A program made the position numbers and the translations under genes. A stretch of 19,229 nucleotides of DNA from JAFGRR01 sp964563855 (GTDB lineage: Bacteria > Planctomycetota > Phycisphaerae > UBA1845 > Fen-1342), in contig CAZLYU010000064.1 of assembly GCA_964563855.1 (NCBI GenBank), positions 1 through 19,229 on the forward strand, written 5' to 3'. Below, one piece after another: positions 8,242 to 15,213 of the stretch. The notes beneath the pieces were generated by a model that saw nothing but the letters and a program-made list of their open reading frames with translations, was not told the DNA's origin and did not search any database. Numbering within the stretch: the stretch's first letter is position 1; each line of letters opens with the position of its first letter.

Positions 8242-9501
8242 TTAGAGGTCGAATCCAAGCTCGAAGTCGAGCGGTTGCGGCGTCTCACGCGCTGGGATCA
8301 CTTCGCTGCACTGCTTGTGCTCGATCCACGCCGATACGAGTTCGGCATCGAATACACCATCTCGAGCGAGGAAGTCTCTCTCGGCGGCGAGCGCGTCGAG
8401 GGCGGCCGCCAAGTCATGGGCCGGCGTCCCTGCCGTCGCGTCTTCTCGCGCGGGCTGGCTGTCGGCGGCTCCGGCGACGGCACACGAGGCGATCGCGGCG
8501 AGCGCCAGGTAGGGATGCGCGAGCGAATCCGCCTGCGTCAGCGTCAGCCGTTCGCCTGACGCGACTGGCGCAGCATTCTTGCATCGTGCGAGGCGGCGAT
8601 AACTGTTGATACTGGGGTTGAGGAATGCGGAGAGCAGTGCCGTGCGTTGATGAATGCCGTCGGCCACGGCTTGCCGAAAGGTCGCCGCGTCGCCTTCATT
8701 TCCGAAGAGGTCTTCTCCGCCGCGGGTCAGTCGCAGGCCGAGGCGCAGGTTGCTGCCAGCGTCGTTGACGAGGGGCTGCGCCATGAACGTGGCCACCTTT
8801 CCATGACGGGCGGCGGCGTTGCGGATGGCGAACTTGGCGAGCACGAGCTGATCTGCAGCCCGCACCAGCGGCGCCTGCGCGAGCTCGATCGCGCCGTGGG
8901 GGCCGGCGGCGGGTCCGCGTTCGTGCCGGTCCGCCGCGACGCCCATCTCGCGCAAGACCATCACCATTTCCGCGCGGAGATTGACGAGCGCGTCGGCGGG
9001 TGGGCTGGCGAGGTGGGCGTGCGCGCGTCGCGGCTGAACGGCGAGGTTATCCGCCGATGGGTCTCCGCGGCGCCAGGCGCCCTCGGCCGACTCGACGTAA
9101 TGCGCAGAGCGATTCGTCGCGACGTCGTAGTGCGCCTGATCGAAGATGAAGAACTCGATCCGTGCGGCCACCAGCGCCTGATCCGCGACGCCGGCGCTGC
9201 GCAAGTGTTGAGCGGCGCGCTTGGCGGCGGTGCGCACGCAGAGCCCGCCGCGAACGTCACACAAGACGCCGAGAGCGGGGTAGACGCCGAAGGGGTCGAC
9301 GAAGACGGCGTCGTCGTCGGGGATGAGACGCGAGCCGTCTTCGAGGGCGAGGCCATCTTCGAGCAGTTCATACGGCAAGCGGTCGGCTGGCAGGGTGACG
9401 TGGCGCAGCCGGCCGAGCAGATCGGTGTAGCACAGGTCGACGAACTCGGCCTGCATCTGCGAAGCCCGGCGCTGCAACTGTTCGAGCGTCGTCTTCGCCA
9501 T
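8242..9501 (-). CDS. Glutamine synthetase-like protein, probable pseudoenzyme
   Basis: A 419-residue protein that follows the type-I glutamine synthetase fold from end to end: FVDLCYTDLLGRLRHVTLP (20-38), AVFVDPFGVYPALGVLCDV, EFFIFDQAHYD (116-126), the helix at AEMVMVLREMGVAADRHE, HGKVATFMAQP (233-243), LNPSINSYRRL (294-304), HPYLALAAIAS and the C-terminal QPLDFELGFDL. Active-site residues are largely lost. By alignment from memory to E. coli GlnA: E129 becomes R114, the E220 region becomes GPHGA, H269 becomes R253, E357 becomes T320 and R359 becomes T322. About 20 residues carrying R339 and R344 are absent before RLTLTQADS. E131 (E116), E212 (E194) and R321 (R303) remain. The adenylylation tyrosine region is also missing. 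The frame is intact, so this is not a simple pseudogene. ATG 9501 is 27 bases from the queF stop. A binding or regulatory role is possible; ammonia-ligase activity is unlikely. Confidence 0.85.
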   Translation of the reverse strand: MAKTTLEQLQRRASQMQAEFVDLCYTDLLGRLRHVTLPADRLPYELLEDGLALEDGSRLIPDDDAVFVDPFGVYPALGVLCDVRGGLCVRTAAKRAAQHLRSAGVADQALVAARIEFFIFDQAHYDVATNRSAHYVESAEGAWRRGDPSADNLAVQPRRAHAHLASPPADALVNLRAEMVMVLREMGVAADRHERGPAAGPHGAIELAQAPLVRAADQLVLAKFAIRNAAARHGKVATFMAQPLVNDAGSNLRLGLRLTRGGEDLFGNEGDAATFRQAVADGIHQRTALLSAFLNPSINSYRRLARCKNAAPVASGERLTLTQADSLAHPYLALAAIASCAVAGAADSQPAREDATAGTPAHDLAAALDALAAERDFLARDGVFDAELVSAWIEHKQCSEVIPARETPQPLDFELGFDL

Positions 9502-9528
9502 GCCGCGGGCTTGCTCCGGTTGAACGGA

Positions 9529-9912
9529 CTAGTCGTTGCTCGGTGTGCGTTTCCCGTGCTCGGCGGTGATCACCGAGGTGAGGCCGCCGCGCGGATGCCA
9601 ATGCGTCTCGACCCGCATCCAGCGTGGGGCCAGCACGGCGACGAGGTCGTCGAGCATGCGGTTCGTGACGGCTTCGTAGAAGATGCCCTGCTCGCGAAAC
9701 GACTGCAGGTAGAACTTCAGGCTCTTGAGCTCGACGCACGTCTCGCTCGCGACGTACGCGATGACGACCGTGCCGAAGTCTGGCTGGCCAGTTTTCGGGC
9801 AGCGGCTGGTGAATTCGGGCGCATCGTGGCGAATGACGAAGTCGCGCTGCGGCGCGGGGTTCGCGAATGTTTCGAGCAGCGACTTCGGGTCGGTCGGTTC
9901 CGCTAATGACAT
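9529..9912 (-). CDS. queF: NADPH-dependent 7-cyano-7-deazaguanine reductase (preQ0 reductase)
   Basis: Cytoplasmic enzyme that reduces the nitrile of preQ0 to the amine preQ1 on the way to queuosine in tRNA. The 127-residue product matches the short, single-domain (type I) QueF class. It has the catalytic cysteine in SRCPKTGQPDFGTV (C38), the aspartate D45 in the same motif, the family signature ELKSLKFYLQSFR (61-73) and the C-terminal HPRGGLTSVI. I chose ATG 9912 (MSLAEPTDPKS); the longer frame up to 10068 runs into the HEAT gene and has no family similarity. It sits 23 bases after the HEAT gene and 27 before the GS-like gene, so it is probably in the same transcript. No other queuosine gene is nearby. 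Confidence 0.95.
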   Translation of the reverse strand: MSLAEPTDPKSLLETFANPAPQRDFVIRHDAPEFTSRCPKTGQPDFGTVVIAYVASETCVELKSLKFYLQSFREQGIFYEAVTNRMLDDLVAVLAPRWMRVETHWHPRGGLTSVITAEHGKRTPSND

Positions 9913-9935
9913 AACGGTTGGCTCACTCAGCCGGG

Positions 9936-10745
9936 CTATCGGCCACGGAAGAATTCGCGGACGCCCCACCATGTGCGTCCGACGCCGCGTGGGGGCTCGC
10001 GTTCTTCCGGCGTCTCGCCGGCACGCGCGAACGCTTGATCGCCTTGCGATTCGAGCCACAGCGTCCACGCCTCTGCGTCACAGTGGTGTGTCACGCCGGT
10101 CATCGCGACCAAAGACTGCTCGCAAGCCGCGGTGACAGCGAAGTCGTCGTCGCGTAGGCCTTGAATCAACCCGACGACGACCGAGTCGCCGACGTATGCG
10201 CCAAGGGCATGCGCCGCGGCAATCCGCACCTGCTTGTCTTCGTCGTTCTGCAGCCGTCGCAAGAGCGCCTCGGTTACGTCGCGACGGTCGATGGGCGTGA
10301 TATTTTGATGCACGCGCAGGCCGAGCGTGCGCGTCGCCTCCCAGCGCGCCAAGTCGCCTGGTTCGCGTACTTCAGCGCGGGGATGATTCCGCCATTCGAG
10401 CACCGCCAGCAGCGTGTCGGTAGCGGCGGGCTCGGGTCCATCGGCGAGCGCGCGAATCGCGATCACGCGAATCTGTGGATCAATGTCGAGCGAGGCGATG
10501 GTCTGGTAGCCGTCAAACGCGAAGGCTTCGTCGCTGGCGCGGCTCGACACCACCTCCAGCAAGGCGGCGCGGCGCTCGGTGGCGGGGCCATCGCCGAGTG
10601 CGAATGTGAGCGCTTCCTGCGGCGTGCCGTACTTGGCGCCCATTTGGCAGCCGGTCAGCGCTAGCGCCAGGCAGACCACCGCCGGGCCAAGCAGCTTAGT
10701 GGGAGAGCGACGCTCCGTATGACACGTAGCGCTCCGGAGGCACAT
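9936..10745 (-). CDS. HEAT-repeat lipoprotein
   Basis: A 269-residue protein with a lipoprotein signal (LLGPAVVCLALALTGC) and a body of alpha-helical HEAT-like repeats, for example IRVIAIRALADG, DKQVRIAAAHALGAYVGDSVVVGLIQGLRDDDFAVTAACEQSLVAMTGV. Such repeats form a protein-binding solenoid; here it would be anchored to the cell envelope facing the periplasm. No catalytic motif is visible. The C-terminal tail is Arg/Glu/Trp-rich. The start is uncertain: the only in-frame ATG near the signal peptide is at 10745, which overlaps the murI end by 50 bases and gives a long n-region, with no clear ribosome site. A GTG at 10679 is too short to leave a good signal. A specific function cannot be assigned. 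Confidence 0.8.
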   Translation of the reverse strand: MCLRSATCHTERRSPTKLLGPAVVCLALALTGCQMGAKYGTPQEALTFALGDGPATERRAALLEVVSSRASDEAFAFDGYQTIASLDIDPQIRVIAIRALADGPEPAATDTLLAVLEWRNHPRAEVREPGDLARWEATRTLGLRVHQNITPIDRRDVTEALLRRLQNDEDKQVRIAAAHALGAYVGDSVVVGLIQGLRDDDFAVTAACEQSLVAMTGVTHHCDAEAWTLWLESQGDQAFARAGETPEEREPPRGVGRTWWGVREFFRGR

Positions 10746-11526
10746 GCTCGATGTGGTCGAGCGGTCGATCGAGAAACCGCGCGCCGATTCGTTGGAAACG
10801 TTCTGGATTGTCGCTGACATAGCAGCGGAAAGTAGCTCCGGCGTCAGCCGGGTTCAAGTCGTGCTGGTCTTGCAGGAGCTTGAGCACGGCGCGGGCCGTG
10901 GCGGCGCCGCTGTCGACGATCGGGACGTTGGGCAGCTCGGCGGCGACTGCATCGCGCAACAGCGGATAGTGCGTACACCCGAGCACGCAGGCGCCCAGCC
11001 GAGCCTGCTGCAGCGGCGCCAGATATTCGCGCACCACGAGTTGCGTGATCGGATCGTCAGCGCTGCGCCCTTCTTCGACCATGGCGACAAAGAGCGGGCA
11101 CGCGATCGATACGACTTGCTGCTGCGGCGCTCGCTGCTGAATCGCGGCCGGATAGGCGCCGCATGCGGTGGTGGCTTCGGTTGCAAGGATCGCGATCGGG
11201 GCGTTGCCGGCCAGCTCGATCGCTTGGTCGACGCCCGGCGCCAACACGCCGACCACAGGTGTGTCGAGTTCGCTCTGCAGCGTTTCGAGTGCGAGCGCGC
11301 TGGCCGTGTTGCAGGCGACGATCAGCAGTTTCGGGTCGAAAGTCAGTAGAAACTGGGCCAGCTCCCGCGCGAAGTGCGTCACCGTGGAGCGCGATTTCAC
11401 ACCGTAGGGAACGCGGGCCGTGTCGCCGAAATAAACGACTGATTCGTTGGGAAGCAGGTGGTGGAGACGGCGGACGACCGACAAGCCCCCGAGTCCGGAA
11501 TCAAACACCGCAAGCGGTCGATGCAT
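10696..11526 (-). CDS. murI: Glutamate racemase
   Basis: Cofactor-independent racemase that makes D-glutamate for peptidoglycan in the cytoplasm. The 276-residue protein has the N-terminal FDSGLGGLSVVRRL, then YFGDTARVPYG, and both catalytic cysteines: C72 in VACNTASALA and C184 in LGCTHYPLL. Length and motif order are standard for MurI. ATG 11526 has a strong GGAGG five bases upstream. A -10-like TATGAT lies on the minus strand at 11568-11573 with no matching -35, so an internal promoter is possible but weak. The gene lies 63 bases after the prepilin peptidase and its end overlaps the start chosen for the HEAT lipoprotein. Its presence implies that the host makes peptidoglycan, which fits current knowledge of Planctomycetota. 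Confidence 0.97.
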   Translation of the reverse strand: MHRPLAVFDSGLGGLSVVRRLHHLLPNESVVYFGDTARVPYGVKSRSTVTHFARELAQFLLTFDPKLLIVACNTASALALETLQSELDTPVVGVLAPGVDQAIELAGNAPIAILATEATTACGAYPAAIQQRAPQQQVVSIACPLFVAMVEEGRSADDPITQLVVREYLAPLQQARLGACVLGCTHYPLLRDAVAAELPNVPIVDSGAATARAVLKLLQDQHDLNPADAGATFRCYVSDNPERFQRIGARFLDRPLDHIEHVPPERYVSYGASLSH

Positions 11527-11589
11527 CGTCTCCTCCGTGAGCGTAAGCGCGCGACCAAACCGCCGTGATCATATCGCCAGCGGGGGCGG

Positions 11590-13047
11590 CTACGGCTGGT
11601 CGGTTCCGATGACGCGGCGCAGCACGCGCGAAAGCGTGACGCTCAGGACGCCGCCGACCAGCAGCACGCCGGCGCCGATGATGATCAGGCCGGGATTCAC
11701 CCGCCACGCGTTCTGCACGTCGGCCACGTAGGCGCCGACCACAGCGTGTGCGGGCTTGCCCATCCAGAGCGCGACGAGAAACCCCAGACCGAGCCACGGG
11801 CCGAATGGAATCATCGACGCGCGCTTCAGCACCAGGCCGACGATCCAGCCCGCGAGCGCCAGCACGACGGCGAACGCGAGGCCCAGCAGGGTGAGATCCC
11901 ACCCCGCGGTCGCGCCCGCCGCAGCGAGAATGAAGATGTCTCCCACGCCAAAGGCTTCGCGGCCGAACGCGAGCGTGAACACGATGCGCAGCGCCCATCC
12001 GGCGGCGGCGCCGATCGTGAGTCCGATGGCGGCGTAAGAGAGACCGGCGATGGGCTGCCACGTTGACCAGCCAAGACCGAACGCCGCCGCCCAAGCCGAC
12101 GGCGCCAACGCGGCGGCGACGCCTCCGAGCACCCCGACGCCGATGATCGGCGCGAGCCACACCAGTTCGCGCAGCACTGTCAGGCGCGCCGCCGGCTGTT
12201 CGGCTTCGAGTTCGGCGGCGAGGGTTTCATCCGCCTCGCGTTCCTGCCCGCCGACCCAGACCATCGTGAGGAAGAACAGGCCGATCACGGCGACGAGCGC
12301 GCCGCGGATGACTCCGTCGGATGTATGAGAATCCAGAAGCGGGGCCGCGAGCAGCGCGACCGTGCTGATGACCAACAGCAGCGTCGCGGTGATTGCGAGC
12401 CACTGCGTCGACGCGGGGGCGCTTGGTGCGGTCTGGTCGGGTTCGGGCTCGTCGGGCTCGGGTTGTCGTGTCGGCCAGAGCAGGACGATGAGCGTGAGGC
12501 CGCAGGCCGCGACCGCCGCGAGTGCGAGTGGGCTTGCCGTTCCGAAGAGCTCGCGCCCGGGCTGTAGGGCGTAGAGCACGCAGCCGCCGGCGGCGACGAA
12601 GTTGGTGACCCGCGTGTCGACGACATACGCGACCAGATCGGTCGCGCTGCAGACGATCATCCCGGACATGAGCAGCAGCCACGCGATCAGCAGCGGGGCG
12701 TGCGTGGGCAGGGTTGGCGTCGACACGCCGGGCCTTGCCTCCACCACGAAGAGCAACACGTAGACGACGCTGAACGCGGCCCCGGTTAGTGCTTCGACGA
12801 CCGGGTATTGAACGCTGATCGGGGCCCGACACGTCCGGCAGCGTCCGCGCAGGGCGAACCACGCCCACACCGGAAGATTGTCGCGCCAGGCCAGCGTGCG
12901 GCGACAGTGCGGGCAGAATGACCAGCGCGGTTGGGTGAGCCGTATTCCGCGGGGAAGTCGATAGATCACGACGTTCAGAAAGCTGCCGACGCACAGGCCC
13001 ACGGCCCACACGAACGCCCCAACGAAAACGTGCTGGATAGGCGTCAC
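11590..13047 (-). CDS. Prepilin peptidase (A24 family) with enlarged membrane insert
   Basis: Inner-membrane aspartyl protease that cleaves type IV pilin/type II secretion prepilins. The N-terminal domain has GLCVGSFLNVVIYRLPRG and a zinc-type cysteine set, CPHC (C45, C48) and CRTC (C70, C73). The catalytic aspartates are D137 in SATDLVAYVVD and D370 in FGVGDIFIL, and IPFGPWLGLG follows at 413-422 as in the family. At 485 residues it is much longer than the usual 250-300: residues about 195-335 between the two aspartates form an insert with a Pro/Glu/Asp linker and several extra membrane segments. The lysine usually found after GxGD is replaced. The start is GTG 13047, overlapping the shikimate kinase stop as GTGA, which indicates coupling. 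No pilin gene is in the window. Confidence 0.88.
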   Translation of the reverse strand: MTPIQHVFVGAFVWAVGLCVGSFLNVVIYRLPRGIRLTQPRWSFCPHCRRTLAWRDNLPVWAWFALRGRCRTCRAPISVQYPVVEALTGAAFSVVYVLLFVVEARPGVSTPTLPTHAPLLIAWLLLMSGMIVCSATDLVAYVVDTRVTNFVAAGGCVLYALQPGRELFGTASPLALAAVAACGLTLIVLLWPTRQPEPDEPEPDQTAPSAPASTQWLAITATLLLVISTVALLAAPLLDSHTSDGVIRGALVAVIGLFFLTMVWVGGQEREADETLAAELEAEQPAARLTVLRELVWLAPIIGVGVLGGVAAALAPSAWAAAFGLGWSTWQPIAGLSYAAIGLTIGAAAGWALRIVFTLAFGREAFGVGDIFILAAAGATAGWDLTLLGLAFAVVLALAGWIVGLVLKRASMIPFGPWLGLGFLVALWMGKPAHAVVGAYVADVQNAWRVNPGLIIIGAGVLLVGGVLSVTLSRVLRRVIGTDQP

Positions 13048-13586
13048 CCGCGAAAGCTCGCGTGATAGGCCGCGATCTGCGCCGCCGCGTCATCGATGCT
13101 GTGTTGGCTGGTGTCGAGCACGTGGTCGGCCAGGGCGGCGTAGAGCGGTTCGCGCTCCGCGAGCACCGTCGCGACCTCCTGAATCACACCGGCGGATGAG
13201 AGCGCCGGGCGCGTGGCGGCGGACGACGGATCCGCCTCAATCCGCGCCTGCAGCGTGGCGACCGGCGCCGTCAGCCAGACGCAGAGCCCGGCTTCGTGAA
13301 GCAGCGCGCGGTTGTCGGCTCGCAACACCGCCCCGCCGCCGACGCTGATGATCTGTCGTTCGTTGGCGGTTACCTGCGACAGGATGTCATGCTCGTGTTG
13401 GCGAAAGGCGGCTTCGCCATCGGTCGCGAAGATGTCGCGAATCGTGCGTCCGGCGGCGGCTTCGATCTCGGCGTCGGTATCTACGCACTGCCATTCGAGC
13501 AACGCGGCGAGCGCCCGGCCGACCGACGACTTTCCCACGCCGCGGAACCCGATCAGGACGATGTTGCTTCGTCGCGGGCTATCCAT
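13044..13586 (-). CDS. aroK: Shikimate kinase
   Basis: Phosphorylates shikimate at the 3-hydroxyl with ATP, the fifth step toward chorismate, in the cytoplasm. The 180-residue product is normal length. It has the P-loop GFRGVGKS (13-20), VDTDAEIE (35-42, with the shikimate-binding aspartate), FRQHE (61-65), SVGGGAV (81-87) and the lid arginine in TRPAL (R126). ATG 13586 overlaps the metallophosphoesterase stop by eight bases, and its own TGA overlaps the next GTG, so three genes are translationally linked. The longer frame reaching 13736 only runs into the upstream gene. Chorismate is also the precursor of the futalosine menaquinone route, to which the MqnD-like gene in the same block would belong. 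Confidence 0.95.
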   Translation of the reverse strand: MDSPRRSNIVLIGFRGVGKSSVGRALAALLEWQCVDTDAEIEAAAGRTIRDIFATDGEAAFRQHEHDILSQVTANERQIISVGGGAVLRADNRALLHEAGLCVWLTAPVATLQARIEADPSSAATRPALSSAGVIQEVATVLAEREPLYAALADHVLDTSQHSIDDAAAQIAAYHASFRG

Positions 13587-14415
13587 AGCGGGTATGTCGC
13601 AGCGTACTGCGCGGATCGTGCAGGTCGAACGTGACCGCGTGCAAGGCGCCGTCGTCGCCTTGCCCCGGGTTGATGCACAGCGTCGTACCGAGGTCGGCGG
13701 CGTATCGTCCGCTGAGTTCGGGGCCCTGATGCACATGTCCGCACAGGCAGAGCGAAGGCTGTCGCTGCTCGACGAAGCGCCGCACCGCGCGCGACCCGAT
13801 CTTTCCGTGCTCGGGCAACTCGTCCAAGCCGCAGTCGTAAGGCGGCGCGTGTGACACGAGCACCCACGGCGCTGCTGGCGTCGTCGCGGCGTTCAACTCG
13901 TCCCACATCGACTTCTGCTCGAAGTAGTGTTCTTCGGCGGTGACGGGGCGCGGTGCGCCGGCGGCGTCGTCCCAGACCACCCCGCCCGCCGACGGGGCCG
14001 CGTCGTCCGGAAGGTCGAGACGCTCGAAATCTTTGACCGTGTGCGGCGACCACGGCGCGCAGCCGTACCCGATGATCGAGACCCCATCGCAACGCAGCGT
14101 TTTTGTCATGGTCAGCTCGGAGACGCCGTCACCGGCGCCGCGCTCCGAGAGCAGCGTGAGTGTCGGCCGCCAATCGTGGTTGCCGCCAATGAAGGCGACC
14201 GCAAGCCTGGGGCTCGAGCGGCGCCAGGAGGCGATGCGTGCGAGCAACGGGCCGACCTGCCGCTGTTGGTCAATCGCCGGGTTGTCCCCGTCGCCGTCGC
14301 GGAACAAGTCGCCGCCGAGGATCAGCAGCTCGGCGCGTTCGCGCGCCACGACCTGGCCGATTTGGTCGTATAGCGACGCGCTGCCGTGGATGTCGCTCGT
14401 GAAAACCGTTGTCAT
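13579..14415 (-). CDS. Calcineurin-like metallophosphoesterase
   Basis: A 278-residue cytoplasmic phosphoesterase of the binuclear-metal calcineurin superfamily. All five motifs are present in order: SDIHG (D8, H10), GGDLFRDGDGD (D36), GGNHD (N79, H80), VSHAPP (H189) and CGHVHQG (H227, H229). The spacing between GNHD and SHAPP is about 110 residues, with an insert that may shape the substrate site. The substrate (nucleotide, phosphodiester or protein) cannot be told from sequence. The C-terminal half contains TLCINPGQGDDGALHAV, a common closing strand in the family, where the asparagine and glycines surround the active site. The stop overlaps the shikimate kinase start by eight bases (ATGGATAG). 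The preceding lipoprotein gene ends 48 bases upstream. Confidence 0.92.
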   Translation of the reverse strand: MTTVFTSDIHGSASLYDQIGQVVARERAELLILGGDLFRDGDGDNPAIDQQRQVGPLLARIASWRRSSPRLAVAFIGGNHDWRPTLTLLSERGAGDGVSELTMTKTLRCDGVSIIGYGCAPWSPHTVKDFERLDLPDDAAPSAGGVVWDDAAGAPRPVTAEEHYFEQKSMWDELNAATTPAAPWVLVSHAPPYDCGLDELPEHGKIGSRAVRRFVEQRQPSLCLCGHVHQGPELSGRYAADLGTTLCINPGQGDDGALHAVTFDLHDPRSTLRHTRYG

Positions 14416-14463
14416 CCGCGATCGCTCTCGACGCCTGGCGTCAGACCGAGGCAGCCCGGCGGG

Positions 14464-14709
14464 TCAGTAGACGGCGTTTTCGGCGCGACGGTCGAGATCG
14501 TTGACGGCTTCATGCGCCCGCTCCAGCGCCTCATCAACGGTCGACAGCACGGCCGGTCGGCCCTCCCCAGAGTTGTACACGTTGTAGCCCGGGTCGTCAC
14601 GCACGCTGCAACCGGTCGGCAGCACGGCGACCGCGACCAGCCACAGCCGCCAACCCGCGTTTCGAGTCACCCAGCGCCTCAAGCCTGTGCCGACCATACT
14701 CCTGATCAT
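14464..14709 (-). CDS. Small putative lipoprotein
   Basis: An 81-residue product with an Arg-rich n-region, a hydrophobic core (LWLVAVAVL) and a lipobox-like PTGC (C34), so probably an envelope lipoprotein with a mature part of only 48 residues. The mature part is acidic, begins SVRDDPGYNVYNSGEG, and ends in a predicted amphipathic helix (VDEALERAHEAVNDLDRRAENAVY). I do not recognise a family. The start is ATG 14709; ATG 14697 is an alternative but has AGGAG only one base upstream, which is too close. It would be the first gene of the long minus-strand block. The longer frame to 14940 runs through the DUF2934 terminator and is not credible. Confidence 0.6.
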   Translation of the reverse strand: MIRSMVGTGLRRWVTRNAGWRLWLVAVAVLPTGCSVRDDPGYNVYNSGEGRPAVLSTVDEALERAHEAVNDLDRRAENAVY

Positions 14710-14768
14710 CGGACGGCATGGCGGCGTGACTGAGCGAACCGGCGCCTCGCGTTCGGCGCGGCGCGCAG

Positions 14769-14810
14769 AAAAACGGCGGTCGGCATCGCTCGTGAGGCCC
14801 GCCGACCGCC
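14769..14810 (-). terminator. Intrinsic terminator of the DUF2934 gene
   Basis: On the minus strand GGCGGTCGGC (plus 14801-14810) pairs perfectly with GCCGACCGCC (14775-14784), a 10-base stem, followed after one G by five Ts (14769-14773). It starts 64 bases after the DUF2934 stop codon and separates that gene from the small lipoprotein and the long block behind it. Confidence 0.8.
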
Positions 14811-14873
14811 GCGGTTTACGCGTTCGCGCTGGTTTCGCTCGGCGCGACGCGCGACGTTGCGCTGATGCGCGAC

Positions 14874-15140
14874 TTAGACGCCGGAGCGCAATTCCGCCTC
14901 GGCTTGCAGCCAATCCGCGTTGGGATCGCCGGGCGTGCAACCGCGGCCGCAGTAGATCTCATAAGCTCGCACGCGCACCATGTCTTCCGTGATAACGCTT
15001 TCGATTGGTGCGCTCGCGACTTGCTTGGGTTGCCGCGCGCGTGCCGACGTGCTGCTCTTGGTCGGGGGAGTCGATTTGCCAGAAGTGGCGGATTTGGTCG
15101 AGTTCTTCTTCGACGACGTTCGTTTGCTTACGCGTGCCAT
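14874..15140 (-). CDS. DUF2934 domain protein with basic Ser/Thr/Lys-rich tail
   Basis: An 88-residue protein. The C-terminal half (about 51-85) is a DUF2934 motif: VRVRAYEIYCGRGCTPGDPNADWLQAEAEL is its whole core, read as two short helices with the conserved Arg-Ala-Tyr, Gly and Asp-Trp-Leu-x-Ala-Glu positions (residues 56-84). The first 40 residues consist almost entirely of Ser, Thr, Lys, Arg, Pro and Ala, like histone-H1-type or DNA-binding tails, and are probably disordered. The role of DUF2934 is unknown. ATG 15140 has a strong GGAGGT five bases upstream, which decides the start over a longer frame to 15194. The gene is 73 bases after the TIM-barrel gene on the same strand and ends at a good terminator. 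Confidence 0.85.
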   Translation of the reverse strand: MARVSKRTSSKKNSTKSATSGKSTPPTKSSTSARARQPKQVASAPIESVITEDMVRVRAYEIYCGRGCTPGDPNADWLQAEAELRSGV

Positions 15141-15162
15141 GCTGCACCTCCGTGTTTGATGA

Positions 15163-15183
15163 GCCGCTTCATCCGTGAGCGGC
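15163..15183 (-). terminator. Weak hairpin after the TIM-barrel gene
   Basis: GCCGCT (15163-15168) pairs with AGCGGC (15178-15183) in the 73-base gap before the DUF2934 gene. There is no T-run, so it may attenuate or process rather than terminate. A palindrome GATAACTTATC (15205-15215) overlaps the upstream stop codon. Confidence 0.25.
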
Positions 15184-15213
15184 GTATGCGTCAATACCTG
15201 CGCCGATAACTTA

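Noticed and set aside
8647..9906. 419-residue plus-strand open frame
   Set aside because: It is antisense to the GS-like gene and queF, both of which have clear family motifs; it shows no recognisable domain and arises from high GC content.
14710..14940. N-terminal extension of the small lipoprotein
   Set aside because: It would read through the DUF2934 terminator and part of that gene's end, and is purely Arg/Ala-rich.
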